A stretch of DNA of 64,000 nucleotides from Kaistella polysaccharea. Its GTDB lineage: Bacteria; Bacteroidota; Bacteroidia; Flavobacteriales; Weeksellaceae. A model generated the notes under the pieces. It had not been told where the DNA came from. It did not search any database and saw only the letters and a list, made by a program, of their open reading frames with translations. The translations under genes were made by a program, and so were the position numbers. The stretch covers positions 1,984,001-2,048,000 of the forward strand of contig NZ_CP084528.1 in assembly GCF_020410745.1 (NCBI RefSeq). Reading direction: 5' to 3'. Positions 1 to 8,509 of this stretch are shown piece by piece (the stretch's first letter is position 1; every line of letters starts with the position of its first letter).

Positions 1-1289
1 AGATCGATTTGGTTATTTTTTTCGTCAATAACAAAATATAAATCTTTGTCGACAATTGGCATATCACGGTTGTTATCTGCCATATATTGTCCTTCAGTTT
101 TTTGAAGAAGTGTTTTGTGACCGCTTTCCGAAAGATATTTAATCAACTGACGGTTTTTTGGTAAACCTCTGTATGCTTGTAAAAGTTTAAATCCGCCCTC
201 TTTTGTATTGCCGTTGTTAATAAGTTTTTTGGCTTCATTAAAAATAGCACTCACTGTTTTTTTCTGAATCTCTACAATTCTATCAACAGATGGTTTTAAA
301 GTATCAAATTCTTGACGATCCCCTTGTGGAACTGGACCGGAAATAATCAACGGCGTTCTCGCATCATCCACTAAAACTGAATCGACCTCATCTACAATCG
401 CAAAATTTAATTCACCCTGAACCAATTCAGATGGGGAAGTCACCATGTTATCTCTTAAATAATCAAAACCAAATTCATTATTGGTTCCGTAGGTAATGCT
501 TGATTGGTATGCTTTTCTTCGTGAATCAGAGTTCGGCTGATGGTTATCAATACAATCGATAGAAAGGCCATGAAATTGATAAAGTGGTCCCATCCAAAGG
601 GAGTCACGTTTCGCCAAATAATCATTTACCGTTACAACATGAACACCTCTTCCAGGAAGGGCATTTAAATAGATCGGTAAGGTTCCTACCAAGGTTTTAC
701 CTTCACCAGTCGCCATCTCCGCAATTTTACCATTGTGAAGAACAACTCCACCAATAAATTGCACATCGTAATGCACCATATCCCAATTGATAGGAGTTCC
801 GGCAGCATCCCAATGGTTTTTCCAAACTGCAGTATCGCCATCTAATTCAACGAAATCTCTGGTTGCAGCAAGTTCACGGTCCATTTCGGTAGCTTGCACC
901 CGAATTTCTCCGTTTTCTGCCAAACGGCGCGAAGTTTCTTTAATTAGGGCAAAAGCTTCAGGTAAAATATCAGAAAGAACTTTCTCTTCGATCTGATAGG
1001 AATCCTTTTTCAGGGCTTCTATCTGAGTAAAAAGCGCTTCTTTCTCATCGATATTCAGGGAATTCTTGATCTGTTCTTTCAGCTGATCAATCTGCGCTGA
1101 GATTTCTGCAGTGGCAACTTTAAGTTTTTCTTTAAATTCAGCAGTTTTTGATCGTAAGCCATCATCCGATAATTCGCGAATATCTGGTTCTACTGCTTTA
1201 ATTTTGCTTACAACTTTTCTTACGTCTTTAAGATCGGTTATATTTTTATCACCAAGGAAACCTTTAAGAACTTTGTCTATAAAACCCAT
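1..1289 (-). CDS. secA: Protein translocase subunit SecA (N-terminal part, cut by window edge)
   Basis: ATPase motor of the general secretion pathway, which drives unfolded preproteins through SecYEG at the inner membrane. Reading the minus strand from an ATG at 1289 gives an unbroken frame of about 429 residues running off the left edge. Visible motifs are Walker A (ATGEGKT, about residues 193-199), the [10 protein letters not shown] and [10 protein letters not shown] blocks, and the DEAD-like [20 protein letters not shown] segment. Walker A lies roughly 90 residues later than in E. coli SecA because of a charged helical insertion after the first ~50 residues, which I recall as typical of Bacteroidota SecA. 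The C-terminal domains are outside the window. Identification is certain; completeness is unknown. Confidence 0.97.
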   Translation of the reverse strand, partial: MGFIDKVLKGFLGDKNITDLKDVRKVVSKIKAVEPDIRELSDDGLRSKTAEFKEKLKVATAEISAQIDQLKEQIKNSLNIDEKEALFTQIEALKKDSYQIEEKVLSDILPEAFALIKETSRRLAENGEIRVQATEMDRELAATRDFVELDGDTAVWKNHWDAAGTPINWDMVHYDVQFIGGVVLHNGKIAEMATGEGKTLVGTLPIYLNALPGRGVHVVTVNDYLAKRDSLWMGPLYQFHGLSIDCIDNHQPNSDSRRKAYQSSITYGTNNEFGFDYLRDNMVTSPSELVQGELNFAIVDEVDSVLVDDARTPLIISGPVPQGDRQEFDTLKPSVDRIVEIQKKTVSAIFNEAKKLINNGNTKEGGFKLLQAYRGLPKNRQLIKYLSESGHKTLLQKTEGQYMADNNRDMPIVDKDLYFVIDEKNNQID

Positions 1290-1403
1290 ACTATTTACTT
1301 TAAGCCGATGTAGGAAACACGCAGCTATTTTATAATTTTAAATTTTTAGAATTTTTCTAAAATATAAAAGCCGATTGCCAAAGATGACCATCGACTGTGT
1401 TTT

Positions 1404-1625
1404 TTAATATTCATCTTCATTCCAGAGGAAATCATCGTCGGTTGGATAATCGCTCCAAACTTCTTCGATTGATTCATAAATTTCCCCTTCGTCTTCGATT
1501 GCCTGAAGGTTTTCTACCACCTCCATCGGGGCACCTGTTCTTATTGCATAATCAATAAGTTCTGCCTTTGTCATCGGCCAAGGTGCGTCGCTCAGATAAG
1601 AAGCCAATTCTAATGTCCAATACAT
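1404..1625 (-). CDS. DUF2795 domain protein
   Basis: Small acidic cytoplasmic protein of 73 residues. The N-terminal two thirds (MYWTLELASYLSDAPWP, then a helix around IDYAIRTGAP and VVENLQ) matches the compact all-helical DUF2795 family as found in Bacteroidota. The C-terminus is strongly acidic (DEGEIYESIEE, DDDFLWNEDEY). Function is unknown. The gene stands alone between secA and the epimerase, in the same direction as both. A TACTTTTG box lies 16 bases before the ATG on the minus strand, suggesting its own promoter with a short leader. Length and termini match the family. Confidence 0.85.
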   Translation of the reverse strand: MYWTLELASYLSDAPWPMTKAELIDYAIRTGAPMEVVENLQAIEDEGEIYESIEEVWSDYPTDDDFLWNEDEY

Positions 1626-1722
1626 ATCATTTTATTTTTTGCAAAAGTATAAAAATAGGTGACATAAAAAATGTTTTTATCACTGATTTTCAACAAACTT
1701 TGGTTATTATTTTTATTTTTTT

Positions 1723-2751
1723 TCAGGAACCATTTCTCAAAAACCATTCCACAAACTTTTTTATGCCATTTTGGAAATGGGTGGCAGGCTGATAACCCAT
1801 TAAAGTCTTGGCTTTGTGGATGTCGGCGTTGGTTTTCAGAACGTCGCCAGGTTGCATCGGGAAGGTTTCTCTTTCTGCTTTTTTTTGCAGCTCATTTTCT
1901 ATAGTTTCTACCATTTCATTTAAAGATATGACTTGGTTTTCGCCGAGGTTTACAATTTCATAAACATCCGTTCGGGTTTCTAAATGAGTAACCGCTTTCT
2001 GAACACCTTCAATAATATCATCGATATAGGTGTAATCGCGCGCAGATGAGCCGTCACCGTAAATTGGTATTTGATTGTTTTCAGAAATATGTTTGGTGAA
2101 TTTATGAATTGCCAAATCAGGTCTTTGTCTTGGGCCATAAACCGTGAAAAACCGGAGGTGGATCATATCAATTTTATAGAGATGATGATACACATGTCCT
2201 AAAATCTCTGTACATTTTTTAGTCGCAGCATAAGGGGAAATAGGCTGGTCAACCGCATCTTCTTCGTTGAAAGGGGTTTTCTCATTGTTGCCGTAAACGC
2301 TAGAACTGGAGGCTGAAATAAATTTAGTGATCTTAAACTCTTTCGCGAGCTCCCAAAGATGCATCGTTCCTTTAATATTTACTTCCTGATAATCCAATGG
2401 TCTTTCAATAGATGGGCGAACACCCGCCAAGGCCGCAAAATGGATAATTAAATCAATTTTATGTTTTTGAAAAATTTTTTCCAATCCTTCTTGGTCTCGA
2501 ATGTCCTGATAGTAAAGTTGATATTGTTTGGAAGAGGTTTCAAAGATAAGCTTCTGAATATCAAGCTCTTTCTCATGAAAACTAAATTCCAACGTCTTGG
2601 TTACCGATTCAAGTGTATTTTTGATTTTAATTCGGTAATCATAAAAATCATCAAAATTGTCAATGTTAATGACAGAATGTCCATTTTTAAGTAAATGTTC
2701 AACCAAGTGCGACCCGATAAAACCGCTTCCGCCAGTGACTAAGTAGTTCAT
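1723..2751 (-). CDS. NAD-dependent epimerase, UDP-glucuronate 4-epimerase-like
   Basis: Extended short-chain dehydrogenase/reductase of 342 residues that most likely epimerises a UDP-sugar for cell-surface polysaccharide. The Rossmann NAD motif GGSGFIGSH is at residues 7-15, the serine motif SSSSVYG at about 148-154 and the catalytic YxxxK (Y174, K178). LRFFTVYGPRQRPD and ARDYTYIDDI are typical of the UDP-glucuronate 4-epimerase branch. Residues ~45-80 hold a longer, lysine-rich insertion than in the GalE type. It stands alone, divergent from a lipoprotein gene. The exact sugar is not proven: UDP-glucose or UDP-GlcNAc epimerase activity remains possible. Confidence 0.88.
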   Translation of the reverse strand: MNYLVTGGSGFIGSHLVEHLLKNGHSVINIDNFDDFYDYRIKIKNTLESVTKTLEFSFHEKELDIQKLIFETSSKQYQLYYQDIRDQEGLEKIFQKHKIDLIIHFAALAGVRPSIERPLDYQEVNIKGTMHLWELAKEFKITKFISASSSSVYGNNEKTPFNEEDAVDQPISPYAATKKCTEILGHVYHHLYKIDMIHLRFFTVYGPRQRPDLAIHKFTKHISENNQIPIYGDGSSARDYTYIDDIIEGVQKAVTHLETRTDVYEIVNLGENQVISLNEMVETIENELQKKAERETFPMQPGDVLKTNADIHKAKTLMGYQPATHFQNGIKKFVEWFLRNGS

Positions 2752-2819
2752 TTTCTATGATTTAAAGCATAATAATCTGCCGAATTATTTCGTAGTATTG
2801 CAAAGATAAATCAAAAGTA

Positions 2820-3083
2820 ATGAAAACTAATATTATTAAGTATTCGTTAGTCTTAACCGCAACAATACTTATGCTTGCTTCGTGCAGCAAAAAAGAAACA
2901 GACGTTTCTGCCGTTGTTGAACCTACAACAGATCCTTTGATCCAGCAAGATTCTATTAACCTGAGTTATGATTCTGCTACAGTGAAAACAGCAGTCGGCT
3001 TACAAGATGAAGAAATGAACGCGCTGGAAAATGAAAGAAAAGACGCCGAAAAATTAAAAGAAGACAAACAAGATCAGAAATAA
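2820..3083 (+). CDS. Small predicted lipoprotein
   Basis: 87-residue protein of unknown function. A lysine-containing N-region, a hydrophobic stretch and the lipobox LASC (Cys22) predict a type II signal peptide and lipid anchoring. The mature part is acidic and low in complexity, with a C-terminal helix rich in Glu, Lys and Asp (EEMNALENERKDAEKLKEDK) that may form a short coiled coil. No catalytic motif is visible. It is transcribed divergently from the epimerase and followed by a clear terminator hairpin, so it is probably monocistronic. Confidence 0.75.
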   Translation: MKTNIIKYSLVLTATILMLASCSKKETDVSAVVEPTTDPLIQQDSINLSYDSATVKTAVGLQDEEMNALENERKDAEKLKEDKQDQK

Positions 3084-3104
3084 CTTCTATCTCTTTATCA
3101 ACTT

Positions 3105-3132
3105 AAAAACATCCGCTAAGGATGTTTTTTTT
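3105..3132 (+). terminator. Rho-independent terminator
   Basis: A 10-bp stem (AAAAACATCC / GGATGTTTTT) with a 5-base loop is followed by a run of T. It lies 22 bases after the stop of the small lipoprotein gene. Confidence 0.8.
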
Positions 3133-3155
3133 ATATTTGATGTAAATAGTTACTC

Positions 3156-3947
3156 ATGAAGTTCAGCGGACAAATTCTAAAAATGACCACTCAAAATGGC
3201 AAACCTATTCAATATTTTCTGAATTTAAATCATGATTTAATAAACATGAATCAGTTGATTGGGAAGACGTTGAAAATTAAACATATTGGCTATGAATGTG
3301 TAAACTGCGGTAATGATGAGAAATTATTCCGCATGGGATTCTGCAAAAACTGTTTTTTTGAAAGTCCTTTTGCAAGTGAAACGATTATCCGCCCAGAACT
3401 ATCAACTGCGCATCTGGGAATTGGCGAACGGAATTTAGAAGTGGAAGAAGCGATTCAGTTAAAACCGCATGTCGTTTATTTGGCCTACACTGGCGATGTA
3501 AAAGTTGGCGTTACGCGGGAAAGTCAAATCCCCACGCGATGGATTGATCAGGGAGCCACTTTTGCGCTCTGTATCGCTAAAACCGACAATCGATATGAAG
3601 CTGGAATGATCGAGGTTGCCATGAAAGAACATCTTGCTGATAAGACCAACTGGCGAAAAATGCTGGAAGATGATTACGAAGATGATTTGGATCTGGCTGA
3701 TTTCAGAGAAAAAATCAAGGAATATTTTCCAGAAGATTTTAAAAGTTTCTACGCTGGCGAAGAAGATATTGTAAAACTGGATTTCCCGTATGAATCGCCG
3801 GAAAAAATAAACTCATTTACATTAGATAAAAAACCAGAATTTGAAGGTGTTTTAAGAGGAATAAAGGGACAGTATCTTTCTTTCGAAGGGGGGAATTTTA
3901 TTAATGTAAGAGGGCATGAAGGTTATGTGGTTGAAATGGAAGTCTGA
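3156..3947 (+). CDS. DUF2797 family protein
   Basis: 263-residue cytoplasmic protein of the DUF2797 family, function unknown. Residues ~47-75 carry two CxxC pairs (CVNC and CKNC), likely a zinc ribbon. The central part (HVVYLAYTGDVKVGVTRESQIPTRWIDQGA) resembles the GIY-YIG-like fold recognised in this family, with YLA/Y, a G-V-T strand and a conserved W. The C-terminal ~80 residues look like a small beta domain. A TATATTTG box at 3132-3139, just after the preceding terminator, may be its promoter. It is monocistronic as far as can be seen. No experimental role is known to me; a nucleic-acid-linked role is only inference from the fold. Confidence 0.82.
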   Translation: MKFSGQILKMTTQNGKPIQYFLNLNHDLINMNQLIGKTLKIKHIGYECVNCGNDEKLFRMGFCKNCFFESPFASETIIRPELSTAHLGIGERNLEVEEAIQLKPHVVYLAYTGDVKVGVTRESQIPTRWIDQGATFALCIAKTDNRYEAGMIEVAMKEHLADKTNWRKMLEDDYEDDLDLADFREKIKEYFPEDFKSFYAGEEDIVKLDFPYESPEKINSFTLDKKPEFEGVLRGIKGQYLSFEGGNFINVRGHEGYVVEMEV

Positions 3948-4007
3948 AAAGATCCTTTCTGCGTTTATGTAATGAATTAGTGGCATAAAATTATCTATTG
4001 GACTCTC

Positions 4008-6677
4008 ATGAAAAATAAATACTTTAAAATTTTTTCAATTGTCTTCGGGATTTTCCTCCTTATTTTTCTGGTGGGTAATTTTGGGCTGAATTTTTGGCTG
4101 AAGAAAAACTTACCAGGTTACATCAAAAATAATTCAGATTATATTGTCACTTACCAAACTTTAGATGTTGATTTAGGAAGCGGTGACATTCATTCTACTA
4201 GCATTTCTGTAAACAACCAAAATCCAGACAATAAAAATATACTCGGTCTTCAGGGAACCATAGATACGCTTTCTATTTCGCGTTTAGGGATTTACGATTT
4301 ACTGTTTAATAAGAATATTTCTACAAATGATTTAACTCTCGTTCACCCTAAACTCAATATTATTCTTGCAAAAGAAGATCCTCAGAAAAAAGATAAAAAG
4401 CAGGAGATCCTTTTTGAAGATATCAAAATATCGCAGGGCGACATTCAAATTTTCCGGCATACAGGTCAGAAATATCTTTCTGTAAAAGAGCTTGATCTCA
4501 GCGTACAGGATTTAAAAATGACAAAAAATTCAGAGGATCAAAAATTACCCTTTGTGTTTGATAGCTACGACCTGAGCGGAAAAAATTTTTATTTTCGTCC
4601 TGACAATGTATATGCATTTACCGCAAAACAGATTACGACCGCAGATGGTCAGATGCGCGTAAAAAACTTTGCCATGAATCCACTCCTTTCGTATGGTAAT
4701 TTCCGTAGATTTTATCCAAAAAAGCGAAACCTTTTCGATGTGAAGTCGAGGGAAATGAATTTTAAAGATATCTTGTTTAAAGGTGATAATTTGACGCTGA
4801 GCGACGTGAATTTTGAAGAGCCTGAAATCATCATGTACACCACCAACTCTCAGCCAAATGAGAAAAAGAAAAGTTTTACGTATGATGTTCAGCTGGAAAA
4901 TGTCCTGATGAATGATGCGAAAATAGATATTCGAAAACCGACTGGAAATCCATTATTTGTTGCGCAAAATTTAACGTTGAAAATCAGCCGTCTTTTGATG
5001 AACGGGGAAACCGCGAAGGGAAATATTCCTTTTCAATATGAAGATTTCGACATCAAAGGCAGGAATATAAATTATGTTTCTACCAATGAAAATATTAATG
5101 TTGGTCTTTTAAATTTAAATCCTAAATCCGCCGATTTCACAAATTTTTCAGTCAAACCTACAAATAGTCGCGCAGATAAGACGAGTTTAGATTTGGTTGT
5201 GCAAAATATTAAACTAAATATCAAAGACTGGAAATTCATTAACAATAAATTAAAACTTGCTGTAAATGATGTTCTAATTAATCAACTGAATGGAACGGTA
5301 AAAACCGCTACTAATACCTCGAAAAAGAAACCGTCTTTTGATGGGATTCAATTACCTTTAACTGTTGGAAATGTGGTAGTTAAAAACTCGAATCTGGTGC
5401 TCGACAGCAAAGATCAACCTTTGGTTTTTAAAAATTTAAATGCCGGAATTCAGCAGGTTGAAATGAATGAAAAAACCATTAAAGACAAGTTCCCTTTCAC
5501 CACTGGAAATTACAGCTTAACAACAAAAAACTTTAATTATAAAACAAAATTCTACAATCTTTCTGCAACGCTTTTCAAGTTGAATAAAAATGAAGTGCAG
5601 GTTTCGAACTTTATGATGAAACCAACGGTTTCGCGAGCGCAATATATTCGTATGATTCCAACTGAAAAAGATCTGTATGATATTAAGGTCAGTCAGCTTT
5701 CAGCAAAGGGAAAATGGGATTTGGTGTCTGAGAATAAATTCATGGATCTCAGCAATATGACTTTAAATAATGTAGATGCAAATATTTTCCGAAGTAAAAT
5801 TCCGAAAGATGATTTAAGCGAAAAACCAATGTATTCTCAACTCTTAAGATCGATAAAATTTCCGGTTTTTGTGCAGAATTTAGATGTTAAAAACGCGCTG
5901 TTGGTTTACGAAGAAGATACCAAGAAAAGCGACGGCCCAGGAAAATTAACTTTCACCAATTTAAATATGAATGTGAAGAATTTGAATTCAGGAAAAATGA
6001 AAGGAAAACCAACGCTTATTCCGATTTCTATTCAGTGCAGGTTTATGGATACTTCGCCAATGAATGTGAAATGGAGTTTTGATACAGCAAATCTAAACGA
6101 TGCATTTGCGATTTCCGGGAATATTGCCGATTTGCCAGCTTCCAGAATCAACCCGTTTATCGAACCTTATCTAAAAATACAGGCGACGGGATTAATTTCT
6201 GATCTTATATTTAATTTTAAAGGAACACAGCGAGGAATTGGCGGTACTTTGAAAATGGTTCACCAGAACTTGAAGATAGCAGTTTTGAAACAAACGGGTG
6301 AAAAAGATAAACTACTCTCTGCTGTGGCTAATATTTTTGTGAAAACAGATTCCGGAAACTATCCTGAATCCGTGGAGGTGGAAGGCGTGGAAAGAGATAA
6401 AACAAAATCGTTCTTCAATTTATTCTGGCGTGGAATTGAGCAAGGTTTAAAGAAAACGCTGATTGGTAAAAATGCGCCAAAAACAGAAGAATCGATTAAA
6501 AATACGGTTGGAAATACGAAAGTTGCATTAGAACAGAATAAAAAAGACCTGCAGGAGACAAAAGCGGAGATGAAAGAAAAAGTAGAAAACGTAAAAAGTA
6601 AAGTCCAGGAAAAAAAGGAGGCGGCGAAAGAAAAAGGGATTTTCAAAAAGATCTTTAAGAAAAAATCCGAAAATTAA
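4008..6677 (+). CDS. Large AsmA-like membrane-anchored repeat protein
   Basis: 889-residue protein with one N-terminal transmembrane helix (about residues 8-30), then a long beta-rich region predicted outside the cytoplasm. Three internal repeats are visible: PFVFDSYDLSGKNFYF (from ~180), PFQYEDFDIKGRNINYV (~339) and PFTTGNYSLTTKNFNY (~494). Each is followed ~40 residues later by a FxMxP/FSVKP block (~222, ~380, ~535). The last part before the tail (ISGNIADLPASRINPFIEPY) resembles the AsmA C-terminal region. The final ~80 residues are Lys/Glu-rich and probably coiled coil. AsmA-like proteins are thought to form grooves carrying lipids between membranes; that role here is inference. A terminator overlaps its stop. 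Confidence 0.75.
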   Translation: MKNKYFKIFSIVFGIFLLIFLVGNFGLNFWLKKNLPGYIKNNSDYIVTYQTLDVDLGSGDIHSTSISVNNQNPDNKNILGLQGTIDTLSISRLGIYDLLFNKNISTNDLTLVHPKLNIILAKEDPQKKDKKQEILFEDIKISQGDIQIFRHTGQKYLSVKELDLSVQDLKMTKNSEDQKLPFVFDSYDLSGKNFYFRPDNVYAFTAKQITTADGQMRVKNFAMNPLLSYGNFRRFYPKKRNLFDVKSREMNFKDILFKGDNLTLSDVNFEEPEIIMYTTNSQPNEKKKSFTYDVQLENVLMNDAKIDIRKPTGNPLFVAQNLTLKISRLLMNGETAKGNIPFQYEDFDIKGRNINYVSTNENINVGLLNLNPKSADFTNFSVKPTNSRADKTSLDLVVQNIKLNIKDWKFINNKLKLAVNDVLINQLNGTVKTATNTSKKKPSFDGIQLPLTVGNVVVKNSNLVLDSKDQPLVFKNLNAGIQQVEMNEKTIKDKFPFTTGNYSLTTKNFNYKTKFYNLSATLFKLNKNEVQVSNFMMKPTVSRAQYIRMIPTEKDLYDIKVSQLSAKGKWDLVSENKFMDLSNMTLNNVDANIFRSKIPKDDLSEKPMYSQLLRSIKFPVFVQNLDVKNALLVYEEDTKKSDGPGKLTFTNLNMNVKNLNSGKMKGKPTLIPISIQCRFMDTSPMNVKWSFDTANLNDAFAISGNIADLPASRINPFIEPYLKIQATGLISDLIFNFKGTQRGIGGTLKMVHQNLKIAVLKQTGEKDKLLSAVANIFVKTDSGNYPESVEVEGVERDKTKSFFNLFWRGIEQGLKKTLIGKNAPKTEESIKNTVGNTKVALEQNKKDLQETKAEMKEKVENVKSKVQEKKEAAKEKGIFKKIFKKKSEN

Positions 6678-6690
6678 TTTCGGATTTTAT
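6663..6690 (+). terminator. Rho-independent terminator overlapping a stop codon
   Basis: A 10-bp perfect stem (AAATCCGAAA / TTTCGGATTT) with a 5-base loop spans the last codons of the AsmA-like gene and is followed by T-rich sequence. Confidence 0.75.
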
Positions 6691-6692
6691 AA

Positions 6693-7034
6693 TTATTGTA
6701 TATCGTATTCAGCCTTCTCGTGTACGGGCACTTTTCTCAGGAAATTATCGAATTCTTCCCCACTGTAATTACTTGTCGCGCCGTAAGAATCTAATATCGT
6801 TGCCAGTTCACCATCTTGATCTTCAATTAAATACAGTACTGCGTTATCATCAGGGTTGCTTTCCCCTTCGAAACGGTATGATTTAACGATGCATAAATCT
6901 TCTGGTTTATAGATTTTCTCTTTCTTGCCTAAAATCATCTGATGTTCTTCATTCATGCAGATTTCTTTCGTAATACCTTTTTTATTGAGGGTATTGTAGA
7001 CTTCGGATAATGTTTTGAGATTGTGGATTGACAT
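6693..7034 (-). CDS. Small conserved protein of unknown function
   Basis: 113-residue soluble protein. The core RFEGESNPDDNAVLYLIE followed by G-E-L...LDSYGATS matches a family of ~100-residue Bacteroidota proteins that databases often label phosphoribosylpyrophosphate synthetase. The label is unsupported here, because the protein is far too short and has no PRPP-binding motif. The N-terminus (LKTLSEVYNTLNKKGITKE) is a helix followed by a small alpha/beta body. It converges on the AsmA-like gene, with the terminator between them. Function is unknown. Confidence 0.75.
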   Translation of the reverse strand: MSIHNLKTLSEVYNTLNKKGITKEICMNEEHQMILGKKEKIYKPEDLCIVKSYRFEGESNPDDNAVLYLIEDQDGELATILDSYGATSNYSGEEFDNFLRKVPVHEKAEYDIQ

Positions 7035-7198
7035 GATTTTTTATTTCAAAGGGTAATAACAAAAAAAGTACCACTAGTAAAATATCAACTATTTACTCCC
7101 AACTCGGTTTATGATTTCTTATTGATATTGTTTTTTCATTTTATAGGTTTTTCCATCAAGACTGAGGTCTAACTGATCTCTCCGAGTAGATCTTTATT

Positions 7199-7442
7199 TT
7201 AATCTTTATCGAAGTATGCTCCTTTTACCCAGGCTTCTTTCTGAAGTCCGTTCTGAAGCTTTATAAGTATGGCTTTCACTAATAATACTTTTATTAGGGT
7301 TGATTCTGTAGAAAGTTTAGTGGATGCGAGCGTATTATTCACAGATACTGGATAGAGTACTGTTTCTTTTTCTTCAGAATTTTCGGATCTATTTTCTTTT
7401 GTACAACTTAAAGCTATTAATGAAAAAAGCTGCGAGAAGCAT
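7199..7442 (-). pseudogene. Frameshifted small lipoprotein gene
   Basis: On the minus strand an ATG at 7442 starts MLLAAF and then leaves the frame at a run of six T (A6 on the plus strand, 7422-7427). With one T fewer, the frame continues as a lipoprotein signal ending in the lipobox IALSC, then CTKENRSENSEEKETV and about 50 more residues, ending GAYFDKD at a TAA (7199-7201). The signal-peptide logic across the shift makes this a real gene remnant, or an intact gene with a homopolymer sequencing error. The product is about 80 residues with no recognised domain. The rest of 7035-7637 holds nothing else I can support except the tRNA terminator. Confidence 0.55.
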
Positions 7443-7591
7443 TCGTTTTTTCTGGAAAATTTGAAGAAGAATATAATTAATGTATGCCGAAAAGATTCAA
7501 TTTTAATTCATAATGGAGTAGGAAATAAAAAGGCACTATTTAAGTCCAGCAGTTTTAAAAAAGGAATTGCTAAACAGGTTTTCGCATTCAA

Positions 7592-7633
7592 CAAACAAAA
7601 AAAACGCTGCTAATCAAATGATTAACAGCGTTT
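7592..7633 (-). terminator. Terminator of the tRNA operon
   Basis: A hairpin with stem AAACGCTG / CAGCGTTT, extended by TAAT/ATTA across one mismatch, is followed on the minus strand by a run of eight T (the A-run before 7605). It lies 4 bases after the tRNA-Leu(UAA) gene. Confidence 0.85.
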
Positions 7634-7637
7634 AAAG

Positions 7638-7721
7638 TACCTCGGACGGGACTTGAACCCGTACATCCTTACGGACACAGGATTTTAAGTCCTGCGTGTC
7701 TACCAATTCCACCACCAAGGC
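7638..7721 (-). tRNA. tRNA-Leu (anticodon UAA)
   Basis: The minus strand folds as an 84-nt class II tRNA. The acceptor stem GCCTTGG pairs with CCGAGGT, discriminator A. The anticodon stem CAGGA/TCCTG encloses loop CTTAAAA (anticodon TAA), with a long variable arm and T-loop GTTCAAGTC. CCA is not encoded. It is the last gene of the three-tRNA operon. Confidence 0.95.
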
Positions 7722-7730
7722 AAGAAGTGG

Positions 7731-7803
<73 letters not shown>

Positions 7804-7841
7804 AAATATATTTTTTAAAACTAAAAAATACTCAAAAAATG

Positions 7842-7923
7842 TGCGGATGGAGGGACTCGAACCCACACGCCTCACAGCACCAGATCCTAAGTCTGGCATG
7901 GCTACCAATTACATCACATCCGC
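7842..7923 (-). tRNA. tRNA-Leu (anticodon UAG)
   Basis: An 82-nt class II tRNA on the minus strand. The acceptor GCGGATG pairs with CATCCGC, discriminator A. The anticodon stem CCAGA/TCTGG encloses loop CTTAGGA (anticodon TAG), with a long variable arm and T-loop GTTCGAGTC. It is the first gene transcribed in the operon. CCA is not encoded. Confidence 0.95.
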
Positions 7924-7955
7924 TAAATGAACTCTTTCTCTTTTTTTTGTGAGTG

Positions 7956-7986
7956 CAAATATAAAAACTTTTCCCTACCAAACCAA
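7956..7986 (-). promoter_or_regulatory. Bacteroidota-type promoter of the tRNA operon
   Basis: On the minus strand TTGG (7983-7986), a 19-base spacer and TATATTTG (7956-7963) match the primary-sigma consensus of this phylum (TTTG / TAnnTTTG). It lies about 32 bases upstream of tRNA-Leu(UAG). Confidence 0.75.
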
Positions 7987-8083
7987 TAAATTTATTCTAA
8001 ATTTTAATTTTTCCAAAATTAAGCTCAGAACTTTCTTTTTAGTTCCATTTTTATTACTTTTACCCCATTAACGAATTTATATC

Positions 8084-8455
8084 ATGGAATTACAAGGCAC
8101 AGTAAAGAAAATAACTGAAGTTCAGACGTTTGCAAGCGGTTTTCAGAAAAGAGAAATGGTCCTGATGACCGAAGAACAGTATCCGCAACCAATAAATATT
8201 GAATTTTTGCAGGAAAAAGGTGATTTGCTTAATCAAATCAAAGAAGGTGATAAAGTGAAAGTTGCCATCAATATCAGAGGAAGAGAGTGGACTTCTCCAC
8301 AGGGAGATGTGAAATACTTCAATTCTATCGTGGGTTGGAGGCTCGAAAATGTAGCTTCTGATTCAAATGAACCTACGCAAGCAACACCTTCACAAACGCA
8401 ACCAGCGCAAGGCGGTAATGTTTTTGAAGAGGAAGATGATGATCTACCTTTCTAA
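8084..8455 (+). CDS. DUF3127 family protein (OB-fold-like)
   Basis: 123-residue cytoplasmic protein of the Bacteroidota DUF3127 family. The N-terminal ~90 residues (ELQGTVKKI, QKREMVLMTEEQYPQPINIEF, GDKVKVAINIRGREW, YFNSIVGWRLE) look like a five-stranded OB barrel. The C-terminus is a disordered Gln/Thr/Pro stretch ending in EEEDDDLPF. That acidic, hydrophobic tip closely resembles the protein-interaction tail of single-stranded DNA-binding protein (SSB). A role in DNA transactions is therefore plausible but is inference. It is followed by a terminator. Confidence 0.82.
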   Translation: MELQGTVKKITEVQTFASGFQKREMVLMTEEQYPQPINIEFLQEKGDLLNQIKEGDKVKVAINIRGREWTSPQGDVKYFNSIVGWRLENVASDSNEPTQATPSQTQPAQGGNVFEEEDDDLPF

Positions 8456-8475
8456 AATTTTAGCAAAATAGTTTA

Positions 8476-8500
8476 AAATCCTGCTTTCTTGGCAGGATTT
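8476..8500 (+). terminator. Rho-independent terminator
   Basis: The stem AAATCCTGC / GCAGGATTT with a 7-base loop lies 20 bases after the DUF3127 stop. Its 3' arm ends 9 bases before the aat ATG. Confidence 0.75.
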
Positions 8501-8509
8501 CATTTTCCT

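Noticed and set aside
7353-7612. Open plus-strand frame without ATG through the intergenic region, containing HNGVGN as in the DUF6973 protein
   Set aside because: It has no start codon, overlaps the antisense lipoprotein remnant and the tRNA terminator, and the six-residue match is too short to claim homology.
8489-8509. Upstream TTG start for aat
   Set aside because: It lies in the loop of the preceding terminator and adds residues not found in the family; the ATG at 8510 fits.
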